Assembly: GCA_017303475.1 (NCBI GenBank)
Contig: JAFLBO010000017.1
Span: 62,001-126,000, forward strand
Length of the DNA: 64,000 bases
Source of the DNA: Chitinophagales bacterium
GTDB lineage: Bacteria > Bacteroidota > Bacteroidia > Chitinophagales > Saprospiraceae
Direction of reading: 5' to 3'
Under the pieces are notes generated by a model. It saw only the letters and a program-made list of their open reading frames with translations. It did no database searches and was not told the origin of the DNA. Shown one piece after another: positions 1 to 9,295 of the stretch. The stretch's first letter is position 1, and each line of letters opens with the position of its first letter. Position numbers and translations under genes: made by a program.

Positions 1-2
1 TT

Positions 3-3000
3 GATGTGGCGCCTACTTTCACCACCTGCCCTGCCAATCAAAGCGTAAATACCACAACTGATTTATGCAGTGGAACGGCCACCTACACTCCGGTTACCGC
101 CGGCACAACGCCTGTAAGCATTACGTACAGCTTCAGTGGCGCTACTACCGGAAGCGGTAACGGCACAGGCAGTGGCTCGGCCTTTAATACCGGGGTAACC
201 ACCGTTACCCTCACCGCTACCAACGTTTGTGGAACAGCAACCTGTATCTTCACTATCACTGTCACAGACAATCAGGCCCCGGCTATTTCCTGTCCTGGAA
301 ATGCTTCTGTAAACACCGGTTCCGGCGTTTGCACTGCGGTGTATAATTACGTTGCTCCAACCGGAACCGATAACTGCCCGGGCGCTAATACCACCCAAAC
401 GGCTGGCCTGGCCTCCGGATCATCCTTCCCGCTTGGTTCAACAGTCAATACTTTCCAGGTGACCGCAGCGAATGGCCAGTCAGCTACCTGCCAGTTCACC
501 GTTACAGTAAACGATGCAGAACCTCCGGCGCCGGTTTGTAAAAACCACACCGTAAACCTGGATGTAAATGGTATGGCAACCATCCAGCCTTCAGATGTAT
601 ACCTCAGCGGAACAGATAACTGCGGCTCCGTTAACCTCGTCTCCGTGAGTCCTAACACCTTTGGTTGTAATACCCTCGGCGCACAAACCGTTACCCTTAC
701 GGTAAACGATGGTCATGGCAATACTGCAACTTGCACAGCCACAGTAACCGTAACGGATAACGACGAATTCTGCTACAATAACCTGCCGCCAATAGCTGCT
801 TGTAAAAATATTACCGTGGCTGTCAATGCCTCTTGCCAGGCCTCGCCCTCTGCCAATGCGGTAGATAATGGCTCTTCTGATCTGGAAAATGGTCCATTGA
901 GTTTTGCCATCAGCCCTTCAGGCCCGTTTGGCCTGGGACCAGTAACCGTTACGCTGACTGTTACAGATGACGGAAGTCTTTCTGCCACCTGCACAGCTGT
1001 TATTACGGTAGCCGATCAAACCGCGCCAAGCGTAACCTGCAAAAACGCCACGGCCGTGCTCAACGCCTCCGGTCAGGCCAGCATCAGCACCGGCGATGTG
1101 TTCCAATCCGGTTCTGACAACTGCGGTTCGGTGAACCAAAACTCCGTGGCCCCATCCAGCTTTACCTGCGCCAACATCGGCGCCAACACCGTTACGCTGA
1201 CAGTTTCTGACGGCAGCAACAACACCAATACCTGCGTGGCCACCGTTACCGTTTCGGATCAAACCGCGCCAAGCGTAACCTGCAAAAACGCCACGGCCGT
1301 GCTAAACGCCTCCGGCCAGGCCAGCATCAGCACCGGCGATGTGTTCCAATCCGGTTCTGACAACTGCGGACCTGTAACCCAAACCTCCGTGGCCCCATCC
1401 AGCTTTACCTGCGCCAACATTGGCGCAAACACCGTGACACTGACGGTATCTGATGCTGGTAGCAACACCGCCACCTGCACTGCCACAGTTACCGTTGCCG
1501 ACCAAACCGGCCCAACAGTGGTGTGCAAAAACGCTACGGCAGTACTCAATGCCTCCGGCCAGGCTACCATTACCCCCAACAGTGTTTACCAATCCGGCTC
1601 AGACAACTGTGGTCCTGTAAACCTGAACACTGTAGTGCCATCCAGCTTTACCTGCGCCAACATCGGCGCAAACACCGTGACACTGACGGTATCTGATGCT
1701 GGTAGCAACACCGCCACCTGCACTGCCACAGTTACCGTTGCCGACCAAACCGGCCCAACAGTGGTGTGCAAAAACGCTACGGCCGTGCTAAATGCCTCCG
1801 GACAGGCTACCATTACTCCCAACAGTGTTTACCAGTCCGGCGCCGACAACTGTGGCCCTGTAAACCTGAACACTGCAGTACCCTCCAGCTTTACTTGCGC
1901 CAACATCGGCGCCAACACCGTTACACTGACGGTTTCTGATGCTGGTAGCAACACCGCCACCTGCACTGCCACGGTAACCGTTGCCGACCAAACCGGCCCA
2001 ACAGTGGTGTGCAAAAACGCTACTGTTAACCTCAATGCTTCCGGTTTAGCGAACATCACTACTGGCGATGTATTCCAGTCGGCAACCGATAACTGTGGAT
2101 CGGTGAATCAGACATCTGTGGTGCCATCCAGCTTCAATTGTACCAATTTGGGCGCCAATACCGTTACCCTCACAGTTACTGACGGTGGCGGCAATACCTC
2201 TACCTGTACGGCGACAGTAACGGTTCGTGATTTGATAGTTCCCACCATGTTGTGCAAAAACGCCACTATTCAGCTGGGCGCCAACGGTCAGGCCACACTC
2301 ACTACGGCACAGGTGAACAATGGTTCTTTTGATAATTGTGCCATTACAGTCTTCTCGTTGAGTCAAAGCGTATTTACCTGCACCAACATTGGCAACAATC
2401 AGGTAACCCTCTTTGGCAGAGATGCCAGCGGTAACCAGGGACAGTGCACGGCCACAGTGACTGTTACTGATCCGGTATTGCCAATAGCAAAATGTAAATC
2501 GGCGGTACTCAACCTTGGCGCCAACGGAATCATCGTTGTTCCTCCTTCAGCCATTGACAACGGCAGCTCGGATAACTGCTTCTTCTCCTTGTCGGTAACG
2601 CCGGCAAGCTTTAGCTGCGCCAATATTGGTAAACAAACTGTTACACTGCGCGCAACCGACGGCGGCGGCAATACTGCTACCTGTACGGCGCTTGTAACGG
2701 TGAGAGACAACAGCGCTCCGGTAGCCAATTGTGCCAACCCGACCATTTTCCTAAATCTGCTCGGACAAGCCACCCTGAACATCAATCAGGTAGATAATGG
2801 CAGTTCCGACAACTGCGGACTCGCCGGCCGAAGCCTGAGTAAAACAGCATTTAACTGCTCGGAAATTGGCGCACCACAACCCGTTATCCTTACCCTTTCC
2901 GACAACAATGGCAACAGTTCCACGTGTATTTCCTACGTAACGGTAAAAGATGCTATTGCACCTGTAGCCAATTGTGAGGATGTGACGGTAGAGCTAAATG

Positions 3001-3497
3001 CCAATGGCATAGCCACTGTGTATGGCTCCGATCTGGCCCTGGAAAGCACTGATAACTGTTCCGTTTGGTCGTATAGCCCCATTGCCAAGGTGTACACTGC
3101 CGCCAATATTGGGCAAAATAACCTTACCATTACCGTGAAAGACTGGAGCAATAATGCTTCCACCTGTGTATCGGTGGTAACGGTAGAGCCGCACAATGGA
3201 TTCAACAACCAGGGCGACAGAAATGCCTCAACCCTGGCAAACGACCGGAATATTCTTGTATTCCCTAACCCAACCGAACAGGATATGACCCTCCTGTTTG
3301 ATCTGAGTTACACACAACCTTACCGGGTGAGGGTAATGGACACTACAGGTCGCCTGATTTACGAGCAGGATGCCCAGGGCCAGATTGGCGAAAACAACGT
3401 ACTCATTCCATTGAAAGAATACAGCGCCGGCGTTTACTTCCTGGAGCTACATTCAGAAGAAATTACAACGGTAGTAAAGATGCTCATAAAGGCCTAG
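3..3497 (+). CDS. HYR-repeat secreted protein with T9SS type A sorting domain (5' truncated)
   Basis: The reading frame is already open at the left edge: the codon before the first GTG gives D in a DVAPTF motif, the usual start of a HYR repeat, so the true start lies outside the window. The visible part (about 1,160 residues) is a chain of about 80-residue Ig-like HYR modules with paired cysteines (TCPAN, CKNAT, DNCG, CTATVTV). Its last 85 residues form a type A T9SS sorting domain (FPNPTEQD, GRLIYE, YSAGVYFLEL, KMLIKA). HYR modules are known as adhesive, extracellular folds, so export across the outer membrane and a role at the cell surface or in adhesion are inferred. Five central modules are near-identical at the DNA level. 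An intrinsic terminator follows. Confidence 0.9.
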   Translation, partial: DVAPTFTTCPANQSVNTTTDLCSGTATYTPVTAGTTPVSITYSFSGATTGSGNGTGSGSAFNTGVTTVTLTATNVCGTATCIFTITVTDNQAPAISCPGNASVNTGSGVCTAVYNYVAPTGTDNCPGANTTQTAGLASGSSFPLGSTVNTFQVTAANGQSATCQFTVTVNDAEPPAPVCKNHTVNLDVNGMATIQPSDVYLSGTDNCGSVNLVSVSPNTFGCNTLGAQTVTLTVNDGHGNTATCTATVTVTDNDEFCYNNLPPIAACKNITVAVNASCQASPSANAVDNGSSDLENGPLSFAISPSGPFGLGPVTVTLTVTDDGSLSATCTAVITVADQTAPSVTCKNATAVLNASGQASISTGDVFQSGSDNCGSVNQNSVAPSSFTCANIGANTVTLTVSDGSNNTNTCVATVTVSDQTAPSVTCKNATAVLNASGQASISTGDVFQSGSDNCGPVTQTSVAPSSFTCANIGANTVTLTVSDAGSNTATCTATVTVADQTGPTVVCKNATAVLNASGQATITPNSVYQSGSDNCGPVNLNTVVPSSFTCANIGANTVTLTVSDAGSNTATCTATVTVADQTGPTVVCKNATAVLNASGQATITPNSVYQSGADNCGPVNLNTAVPSSFTCANIGANTVTLTVSDAGSNTATCTATVTVADQTGPTVVCKNATVNLNASGLANITTGDVFQSATDNCGSVNQTSVVPSSFNCTNLGANTVTLTVTDGGGNTSTCTATVTVRDLIVPTMLCKNATIQLGANGQATLTTAQVNNGSFDNCAITVFSLSQSVFTCTNIGNNQVTLFGRDASGNQGQCTATVTVTDPVLPIAKCKSAVLNLGANGIIVVPPSAIDNGSSDNCFFSLSVTPASFSCANIGKQTVTLRATDGGGNTATCTALVTVRDNSAPVANCANPTIFLNLLGQATLNINQVDNGSSDNCGLAGRSLSKTAFNCSEIGAPQPVILTLSDNNGNSSTCISYVTVKDAIAPVANCEDVTVELNANGIATVYGSDLALESTDNCSVWSYSPIAKVYTAANIGQNNLTITVKDWSNNASTCVSVVTVEPHNGFNNQGDRNASTLANDRNILVFPNPTEQDMTLLFDLSYTQPYRVRVMDTTGRLIYEQDAQGQIGENNVLIPLKEYSAGVYFLELHSEEITTVVKMLIKA
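1014..2228 (+). repeat. five tandem 243-bp coding repeats
   Basis: The junction between modules (GATCAAACC or GACCAAACC) recurs at 1014, 1257, 1500, 1743 and 1986, and the next boundary is at 2229, so the period is exactly 243 bp (81 codons). Copies from 1257 to 2228 share long identical blocks, which suggests recent duplication or gene conversion. Confidence 0.9.
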
Positions 3498-3528
3498 AAA
3501 CGTCCGGGCATTTATGCGTGATGAAGGT

Positions 3529-3565
3529 AGCCGCTCTCCAGATTTCTGAAGAGCGGCTTTTTTTT
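3529..3565 (+). terminator. intrinsic terminator between convergent genes
   Basis: A perfect 9-bp stem (AGCCGCTCT / AGAGCGGCT) with a 12-nt loop is followed by a run of eight T. It ends at the stop codon of the convergent minus-strand gene. Confidence 0.85.
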
Positions 3566-4844
3566 AAAATCGCTCCAACAACCATTCCTTTTCGGCCAGG
3601 GCAGGCTCCGCGGCAATCCGCTCCCGAAGTGCCTGAACCTCAGCTTTGTTCATCCAGTTAAGGTGTATCAGTTTTTGCGTATACCGGGCCATCTGCAGGT
3701 AATGTTGTCGGTGATATCCCAGGCCGGGTTTGCGGCGTATGTACTTGATAAAAGCCTCCAAATGCGCATCCAATACCTCATATTCGTCTAATTCGTAGTA
3801 AATCTTGATGGCCATGGTTTTGGCAGCCATATTGAGCAATGGCTCGTGGTAATTGGAGTGCTGCAATAATTCCAGCGCCTCCGGATACGCCTTTCGGGCA
3901 AATTTCAATCGGGCCAGGTTGAAGCTGTAAGCGCTTTCGCGGTAACGGCGCTCCAGGTTATTTCGGTAATCTGAAATAAAGGCCTCTGCCCAAACGTAAT
4001 CCTGTGTTTGCAAGGCAGCCGCCACGATATTATAGAAGGTAAAATGCGATAAAACACCATGATCCAGCAGATGGCCTTTGGTTAACCCATCCTTGTAAAA
4101 ATCCATAACATCGTGGAAAAACCGGCTATGTCCCTCATTCACCTGCCGGATACAATAATTAATGGCAAACAGGTGTAAATCCCGCATTTCTTCAGCCCGG
4201 AAAATCAGACCGTGTGCAAACACCTCTGTTTTAAACAATTGAAAAAACTGATCGGATTCCGGAGTTTCCAGCATTTTTAAACAATAATACCAGGTGACAA
4301 CAGCCGGTTGCCGGAAATATTCGGGCTGTTCCAGCATAAGTTCCACCTCGGCCCGGAAAGGCAGCGCCTGCGCTGATTGAAATCTGGCCCTGAAAGCAGT
4401 ATGCAAGCACAAATACCGCAGTTTTTGTGTCAGCCAGGTCATATCCGCGTTTTCCGACAAGGCCAGTAAGTAGCGTTCTTCCTCCGGATGGTGCTGGGTT
4501 TGAAACCTCGCCTCCTCCCAAAGCAATTGCCCTTGTTGCACAAAATAATCGCTGTTGCGCAAGGGACTGCGCTCCAGTTCGGATTTGGCTAATGCCAGTG
4601 CATCTTCAAAATGCCGCTCCAAACCGCGTTGCCGGTAGGCCTGCGCCAAATCCGTTTCTACTGCAGCAGGTTTTACCAGCCAGTGTTCCAGCGCCAGAAA
4701 TTGATCCAGTTGCTTCTGCAAATCGCTCATCAGCAGCCTGAAAGCCGTGGGCGACCAGTTTTTACCGGGATATACGCGCGCATACAAGGTTTCATTATCT
4801 TCAGGCGCGTTTTTGTCCAGTAAAACCTGATACAAAAGCGTCAA
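3564..4844 (-). CDS. helical-repeat protein, 5' end lost by a probable frameshift
   Basis: This frame encodes 426 residues rich in helical, TPR-like pairs (for example YPEALELLQHSNY and LDEYEVLDAHLEAFIKY) with no signal peptide or catalytic motif. It opens at a weak TTG. A much better start is an ATG at 4946-4948: translated from there the sequence gives MKAQKLSLTLES...RFARFLASPF, and adding one T to the T5 run (A5 at 4861-4865 on the plus strand) joins it in frame as SPFFNQRQELTLLYQ. I recall an N-terminal F-FL-SPFFN motif from Bacteroidota hypothetical proteins of this type. The function is unknown; a scaffold role is only a guess from the helical repeats. Confidence 0.7.
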   Translation of the reverse strand: MTLLYQVLLDKNAPEDNETLYARVYPGKNWSPTAFRLLMSDLQKQLDQFLALEHWLVKPAAVETDLAQAYRQRGLERHFEDALALAKSELERSPLRNSDYFVQQGQLLWEEARFQTQHHPEEERYLLALSENADMTWLTQKLRYLCLHTAFRARFQSAQALPFRAEVELMLEQPEYFRQPAVVTWYYCLKMLETPESDQFFQLFKTEVFAHGLIFRAEEMRDLHLFAINYCIRQVNEGHSRFFHDVMDFYKDGLTKGHLLDHGVLSHFTFYNIVAAALQTQDYVWAEAFISDYRNNLERRYRESAYSFNLARLKFARKAYPEALELLQHSNYHEPLLNMAAKTMAIKIYYELDEYEVLDAHLEAFIKYIRRKPGLGYHRQHYLQMARYTQKLIHLNWMNKAEVQALRERIAAEPALAEKEWLLERF

Positions 4845-4948
4845 TTCCTGACGCTGATTGAAAAAGGGGACGCTAAGAAACGGGCAAATCGCCGGCGCTC
4901 TACACCGGAGAGTGATTCAAGGGTCAAACTGAGCTTTTGTGCCTTCAT
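4845..4948 (-). other. detached 5' end of the helical-repeat gene
   Basis: It encodes an ATG-started 34-codon segment (MKAQKLSLTLES...LASPFS) in the -1 frame relative to the downstream gene. It runs out of frame at a T5 tract; a T6 tract would give one continuous protein of about 461 residues. Confidence 0.65.
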
Positions 4949-4971
4949 ATATGGTATGATCAATGATGTGT

Positions 4972-5268
4972 TTTCAGACCTAAAAGGTTCCCAAAAACCT
5001 ACGGTATGTACACAAGTTATAGGTGGATGTTAAGTCAATCTGGAAACACATCTAACATCTTGTAACCACTCGTTTCAACGAGTGGCCAGGAATACCCCAC
5101 TAATCATATCTAGCATCTTTGCAGAGCATCAGCATCCATAACCTCTTGAAGATGTGATGTTTTGTAAAGATGCTAGGTGTTATGAGTGGGGGCTAACCTC
5201 AGAAATAGATTCTCCATTTAACTTATGTACATACCATAGGTTTCCAAAAACCTTATAGGCCTGAAACC
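4972..5268. repeat. MITE-like element, copy A
   Basis: A 297-bp element whose ends are imperfect inverted repeats of about 45 bp (TCAGACCTAAAAGGTT... against the reverse complement of ...AACCTTATAGGCCTGAAACC). Inside are a palindrome (CCACTCGTT TC AACGAGTGG) and repeated CATCTAGCATCTTT / CATCTAACATCTTG motifs. A second copy lies in opposite orientation at 13534-13886. No open frame in it resembles a gene. Confidence 0.75.
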
Positions 5269-5415
5269 TTCCGCCAAAATCTTCGGAAAAAAATTTGTGC
5301 AAACATCCCCTCGTAATCACCAAAAAACAAAGAATCACAGAAATTAAATATCTAAAAATCAATTGCTTAAACAACACTTCGTCAAAAACACCTGCTACAA
5401 AAGTACAAAAATGTA

Positions 5416-5447
5416 TTTGTTGCCTGATACACCTCTTCGCACTTTTG
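5416..5447 (+). promoter_or_regulatory. Bacteroidota-type promoter
   Basis: TTTG at 5416-5419, a 20-nt spacer, then CACTTTTG, one mismatch from the TAnnTTTG -7 element. This would start transcription about 15 nt before the ATG at 5470. Confidence 0.5.
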
Positions 5448-5469
5448 TATCGAACTAAATGTATCTCTC

Positions 5470-8400
5470 ATGAAAAAAATCGGTTTACCCTTGCTTTTAT
5501 GGTGTTTACTGCTGCTGACAGGTCAAACACACGCTCAAAGCCTGGTCTGTAACGACCTGGTACAAATTGCCCTAGACAACAACTGCACCTACACTATGCA
5601 ACCGGAGGATATGCTGGAAGGCACCATTTTTCCGAATTGTATTGTAGAAGTAGATAAGGTATTGCCCTTAGGCAACGGCCCCTGGGTGCCTGCCGTATTC
5701 GGTCCTGCGGATGCGGGTAAAACTTATCAGGCGCGCGTTTCACATTTACCATCCGGCAATAAATGCTGGGGCAACGTAAAGCTGGAAGACAAACTACCTC
5801 CGGCACTCGATTGCACCGGGGCAACCACTATAGACCTGAACGCGGCCAATCCGGCAAATATAGCTGCTACTTCGCTCAATATCGATGCCTTTGAGCCTTG
5901 CGGCACGTTCACTTACTCCCCGGCCTCCTTCCAGTTTGACTGTGCCGATCTGGGGGTAAATATCGTACAACTCACCGCTACCGATGCTATTGGCAATACC
6001 TCAACCTGCCAGCACACAGTGCTGGTGTCTGGCACAGAAGCCTGCTCTCCCTGTGTAAGCCAATGCCCGGCTTCCGTTACCCTCACCTACGATGAAGGCA
6101 ACAATCAATTACTGCCAGAATTCCAAAGTAACAATCCGGCAGCCTTCGACCCCTACGGCGATGCCTTGTTTAGTACTAACTGCAGCTACATAGACTCAAC
6201 CTATCTTGTTGACTATCAGGTAGGTACGGCAGGTCAAAGCTGGTTTCAGCGCCAGTGGGTTTGGGTAGATGGCGGCGGACAGTTCATCACCTGTCAGCAA
6301 ATCATCAGTTTCCCCACCACCCACAAGGTGACCATCTCCGGCGAAATTTACCTGGATGGAAACGATAATTGCACAGCAGATCCAACAGACCAACGGGTAA
6401 ACGCCTTCCCGCTGATCCTTACCCTGCAACCTTCCGGCCTTACCCAATCCGTGCCGGTAAAGAATGATGGTTCTTACAGCGTAAGCGTGGTGTTTGATGT
6501 CAATACCACCGACGCCTGGCTGAGTGTCCAGCTGCCAGCAGGCGTAAACCCGGTTTGCGCTTCTGCTGTCAATGTGCAGAACTCCACCATCAATCCAACG
6601 GTTGATTTTGATTTCGGTATTCAAACCAACGGCGATTGCCCCAAAATGCAGGTAGATTTGGGAGATGTTTTCCTGCGCAGGTGCCGTGATAATCAATTCT
6701 TTATCAATTATTGCAATACCGGTCTGGATACTGCTTTTGGCGCCTTTGTTACCCTCAATTTAGATCCATCTATCTCGTTTGTAAGTGTTAATACACCACA
6801 TACAGTTTCCGGACCAGATAGTATTTACACCTTCCAGTTAGGTAATGTGCCGCCATTTTTCTGTGGTTCGGTAAAGGTTATTTCTATGGTCAGCTGCAAT
6901 GCTACCATGGGTCAAACCCTTTGCAATGAAGTGCAAATCTTCCCGGACGTGCCATGTGAAGGCGCCTGGCAGGGAGCAAAAATTGAAGCAAATGCTCAAT
7001 GCGAAGGCGATTCTGTAAGTCTGACCCTGAAAAACGTGGGCATACAAGACATGGGTTCCCAACTGAACTACATCGTGGTGGAAGACTTTATCATGTATAA
7101 AGACGGTAATTTCCAACTCAATGCCGGCGAAACCCTGACGATTAAAGCCCCTGCCAACGGCGCTGCATGGCGCATTGAAGCAGATCAGATACCGGGCTAT
7201 CCTGAGGTCATTACCGTAGCTGCCGGCCTGGAAGGCTGCGGCGGTACCAACAATCCGGGCGTCTTGCTGTCGCTCGGCCAACCGCTTGATCCTCCCACTT
7301 CCGACGAACATTGCGGTCCGGTACTCGCCTCCTGCGACCCGAATGATAAAACAGCCATCCCAACAGGTGTAACTGTAGATAATGTAATCCGTGCCAACCA
7401 GCCTCTCGATTATAAAATCCGCTTCCAGAATACCGGTAACGACACCGCCTTCAAAGTGGTGATTGTAGACACCCTGTCTAACCTGCTCAACATCCAAACC
7501 CTCGAAACAGGGGCTTCCAGTCACCCTTACCGCGTGGAAATCTACCCGGACAATATCCTGCACTTCGTCTTTGATCCCATTGCCCTGCCAGACAGCAACG
7601 TCAATGAAGTGGAATCCCATGGCTTTGTGCAGTTCCGCATTCAACAGCAGCCAGATCTGCCTGATGGCACGGTGATTGAAAACCAGGTGGCCATTTATTT
7701 TGACCAAAACGACCCTGTATTCACCAATATCGCCTTCCATACTATCGGGTATCCTATAATTCCAAATCCGCCATTGGCAGTATCTTCCGTGCAGCAAAAC
7801 CCAAGTTGCGCTGGACTGTCTAATGGCGAAATCGAGGTGGACGTGAACGGCGGTGTTCCGCCCTACAGCTATCAGTGGAGCGATCCAAATCTTCTAGGCA
7901 ATCTGGTAAATGACTTGACCGCAGGAACCTACACTATCACCATCACAGACGCTTACCGCGGCGAATGGATCAACACCTTTACCCTGGTGGCTCCTGCAGC
8001 CCTGGATGTAACCCTTACAGCTACACCAGCGGGTAATAATACCTCAGACGGCACTGCTACAGCCCTGGCAATTGGCGGAACGGCGCCCTACACCTACCTC
8101 TGGAGCAACGGCGAAACCAATGCTACCATTACAAACCTGTCAGCTGGTGTTTACAACGTAACCGTAATTGATGCAGGTGGCTGCACCGCAGAAGGATCAA
8201 CAACAGTTAACCTCATTCCTGCGCCGGCATTTTCATCGATTATCGCAAATCCGCCACTGTGCACTGGCACAGCCACCGGATCAATTAGTGTAACAGTAAC
8301 CTTGGGTACAAGTCCGTATACCTACTCCTGGAACGATCCAACGCTCCAGGGCAACAACCTCTCGAATCTCCCTGCCGGAAATTACGAACTGACCGTAACC

Positions 8401-8946
8401 GATCATAACGGTGCAACCCTGACAGCAAGTTTTGCACTGTTGGATCCGGCTCCGGTTGTGTTGCAAATGGCGTCTACGCCGCATAATGACATTCCACACA
8501 ACGGAACAGCATCTGTAACGGCTACAGGAGGCGTTGGTCAGTACACGTATCTGTGGAGCAATGGCGCTACCACCGGGAACATAAGCGGGTTGCCGGCAGG
8601 AGAATACACCGTAACAGTAACGGACAACAATGGTTGTACCCAAACCGGAACGGCATTTGTAGCCGAGTTGGTAGCTACCGGCGAACCATTCCTGAGCGCC
8701 AACATCAATGTTTGGCCAAACCCGGCGCATGATCACCTCACCATCGAATTGAAACAGGCGCTACCTGAGCTGCTCAGCATGGATGTACTTGCCGCCGATG
8801 GACGGGTGCTTCAACGTTACCAGGCTAATCAACTGCAACCCGTTATGCGTTTGGAACTCGGGAAGGATACGCCATCAGGACTCATCCTGCTCGTATTCCA
8901 TGCCCGCAACGGTTCAATAGCGTTTAGAACGCTGGTAGAACGCTGA
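5470..8946 (+). CDS. large secreted protein with SprB-like repeats and T9SS sorting domain
   Basis: 1,158 residues. An N-terminal signal peptide (KK, then LLLWCLLLLTG, cleaved near THAQS) is followed by a HYR-like region, an SdrD_B-like segment near residue 285 (EIYLDGNDNC), and a DUF11-like domain near 620-760 (DPNDKTAIPTG ... YKIRFQNTGNDTAF ... YFDQNDPVFTN). Four SprB-like repeats near 770-1065 share P-YSYQWSDP / YTYLWSNG and AGTYTITITD motifs. The last 80 residues form a T9SS type A domain (VWPNPAHDHLTIEL). SprB is the mobile gliding adhesin of flavobacteria, so an adhesive surface role is plausible but inferred from repeats alone. The gene is monocistronic, with its own promoter-like sequence and with MITE copy A just upstream. 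Confidence 0.88.
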   Translation: MKKIGLPLLLWCLLLLTGQTHAQSLVCNDLVQIALDNNCTYTMQPEDMLEGTIFPNCIVEVDKVLPLGNGPWVPAVFGPADAGKTYQARVSHLPSGNKCWGNVKLEDKLPPALDCTGATTIDLNAANPANIAATSLNIDAFEPCGTFTYSPASFQFDCADLGVNIVQLTATDAIGNTSTCQHTVLVSGTEACSPCVSQCPASVTLTYDEGNNQLLPEFQSNNPAAFDPYGDALFSTNCSYIDSTYLVDYQVGTAGQSWFQRQWVWVDGGGQFITCQQIISFPTTHKVTISGEIYLDGNDNCTADPTDQRVNAFPLILTLQPSGLTQSVPVKNDGSYSVSVVFDVNTTDAWLSVQLPAGVNPVCASAVNVQNSTINPTVDFDFGIQTNGDCPKMQVDLGDVFLRRCRDNQFFINYCNTGLDTAFGAFVTLNLDPSISFVSVNTPHTVSGPDSIYTFQLGNVPPFFCGSVKVISMVSCNATMGQTLCNEVQIFPDVPCEGAWQGAKIEANAQCEGDSVSLTLKNVGIQDMGSQLNYIVVEDFIMYKDGNFQLNAGETLTIKAPANGAAWRIEADQIPGYPEVITVAAGLEGCGGTNNPGVLLSLGQPLDPPTSDEHCGPVLASCDPNDKTAIPTGVTVDNVIRANQPLDYKIRFQNTGNDTAFKVVIVDTLSNLLNIQTLETGASSHPYRVEIYPDNILHFVFDPIALPDSNVNEVESHGFVQFRIQQQPDLPDGTVIENQVAIYFDQNDPVFTNIAFHTIGYPIIPNPPLAVSSVQQNPSCAGLSNGEIEVDVNGGVPPYSYQWSDPNLLGNLVNDLTAGTYTITITDAYRGEWINTFTLVAPAALDVTLTATPAGNNTSDGTATALAIGGTAPYTYLWSNGETNATITNLSAGVYNVTVIDAGGCTAEGSTTVNLIPAPAFSSIIANPPLCTGTATGSISVTVTLGTSPYTYSWNDPTLQGNNLSNLPAGNYELTVTDHNGATLTASFALLDPAPVVLQMASTPHNDIPHNGTASVTATGGVGQYTYLWSNGATTGNISGLPAGEYTVTVTDNNGCTQTGTAFVAELVATGEPFLSANINVWPNPAHDHLTIELKQALPELLSMDVLAADGRVLQRYQANQLQPVMRLELGKDTPSGLILLVFHARNGSIAFRTLVER

Positions 8947-8949
8947 TAG

Positions 8950-9295
8950 AACGCGGATTTGATTTGGAACGCGGATGACGCGGATGACGCGGATTTTTTA
9001 TGCTGCCTTTGGCAGCAAGGTTATAGAGGTTTGGCATTTTCAAACGCTTTAACCACATAATTGCCGAAGGCAATTAATAAAATCCGCGTCATCCGCGTCA
9101 TCCGCGTTCCAAAACATCCGCGTTCCCAAACAAAAAATCCGCGTCATCCGCGTCATCCGCGTTCCAAATCATCCGCGTTCCAAATCATCCGCGTTCCATC
9201 CGCGTTCCAAAACAAAAAATCCGCGTCATCCGCGTCATCCGCGTTCCAAATCATCCGCGTTCCATCCGCGTTCCATCCGCGTTCAAAAGGGCGCT
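8950..9295. repeat. 9-bp-period CGCGGATGA inverted-tandem repeat block
   Basis: Forward units (AACGCGGATGACGCGGATGACGCGGAT) at 8966-8996 are followed by a short core holding a GCTGCC...GGCAGC hairpin. Then come many reverse-complement units (ATCCGCGTCATCCGCGTT) to 9295. The block fills the gap between convergent genes and runs into the 3' end of the regulator gene. The same unit recurs at 20957-21010. Confidence 0.85.

Noticed and set aside
63..3208. Several long open frames on the minus strand opposite the first HYR gene
   Set aside because: They follow the 243-bp repeat and mirror its codon bias; they have no start context, domain or neighbour support.
6838..7797. A 319-residue minus-strand frame opposite the SprB-like gene
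   Set aside because: It lies fully inside a well-supported secreted protein gene and has no recognisable motif.
8950..9295. Possible CRISPR array
   Set aside because: Units are 9-30 bp, contiguous and without unique spacers of constant length; no cas genes are nearby.
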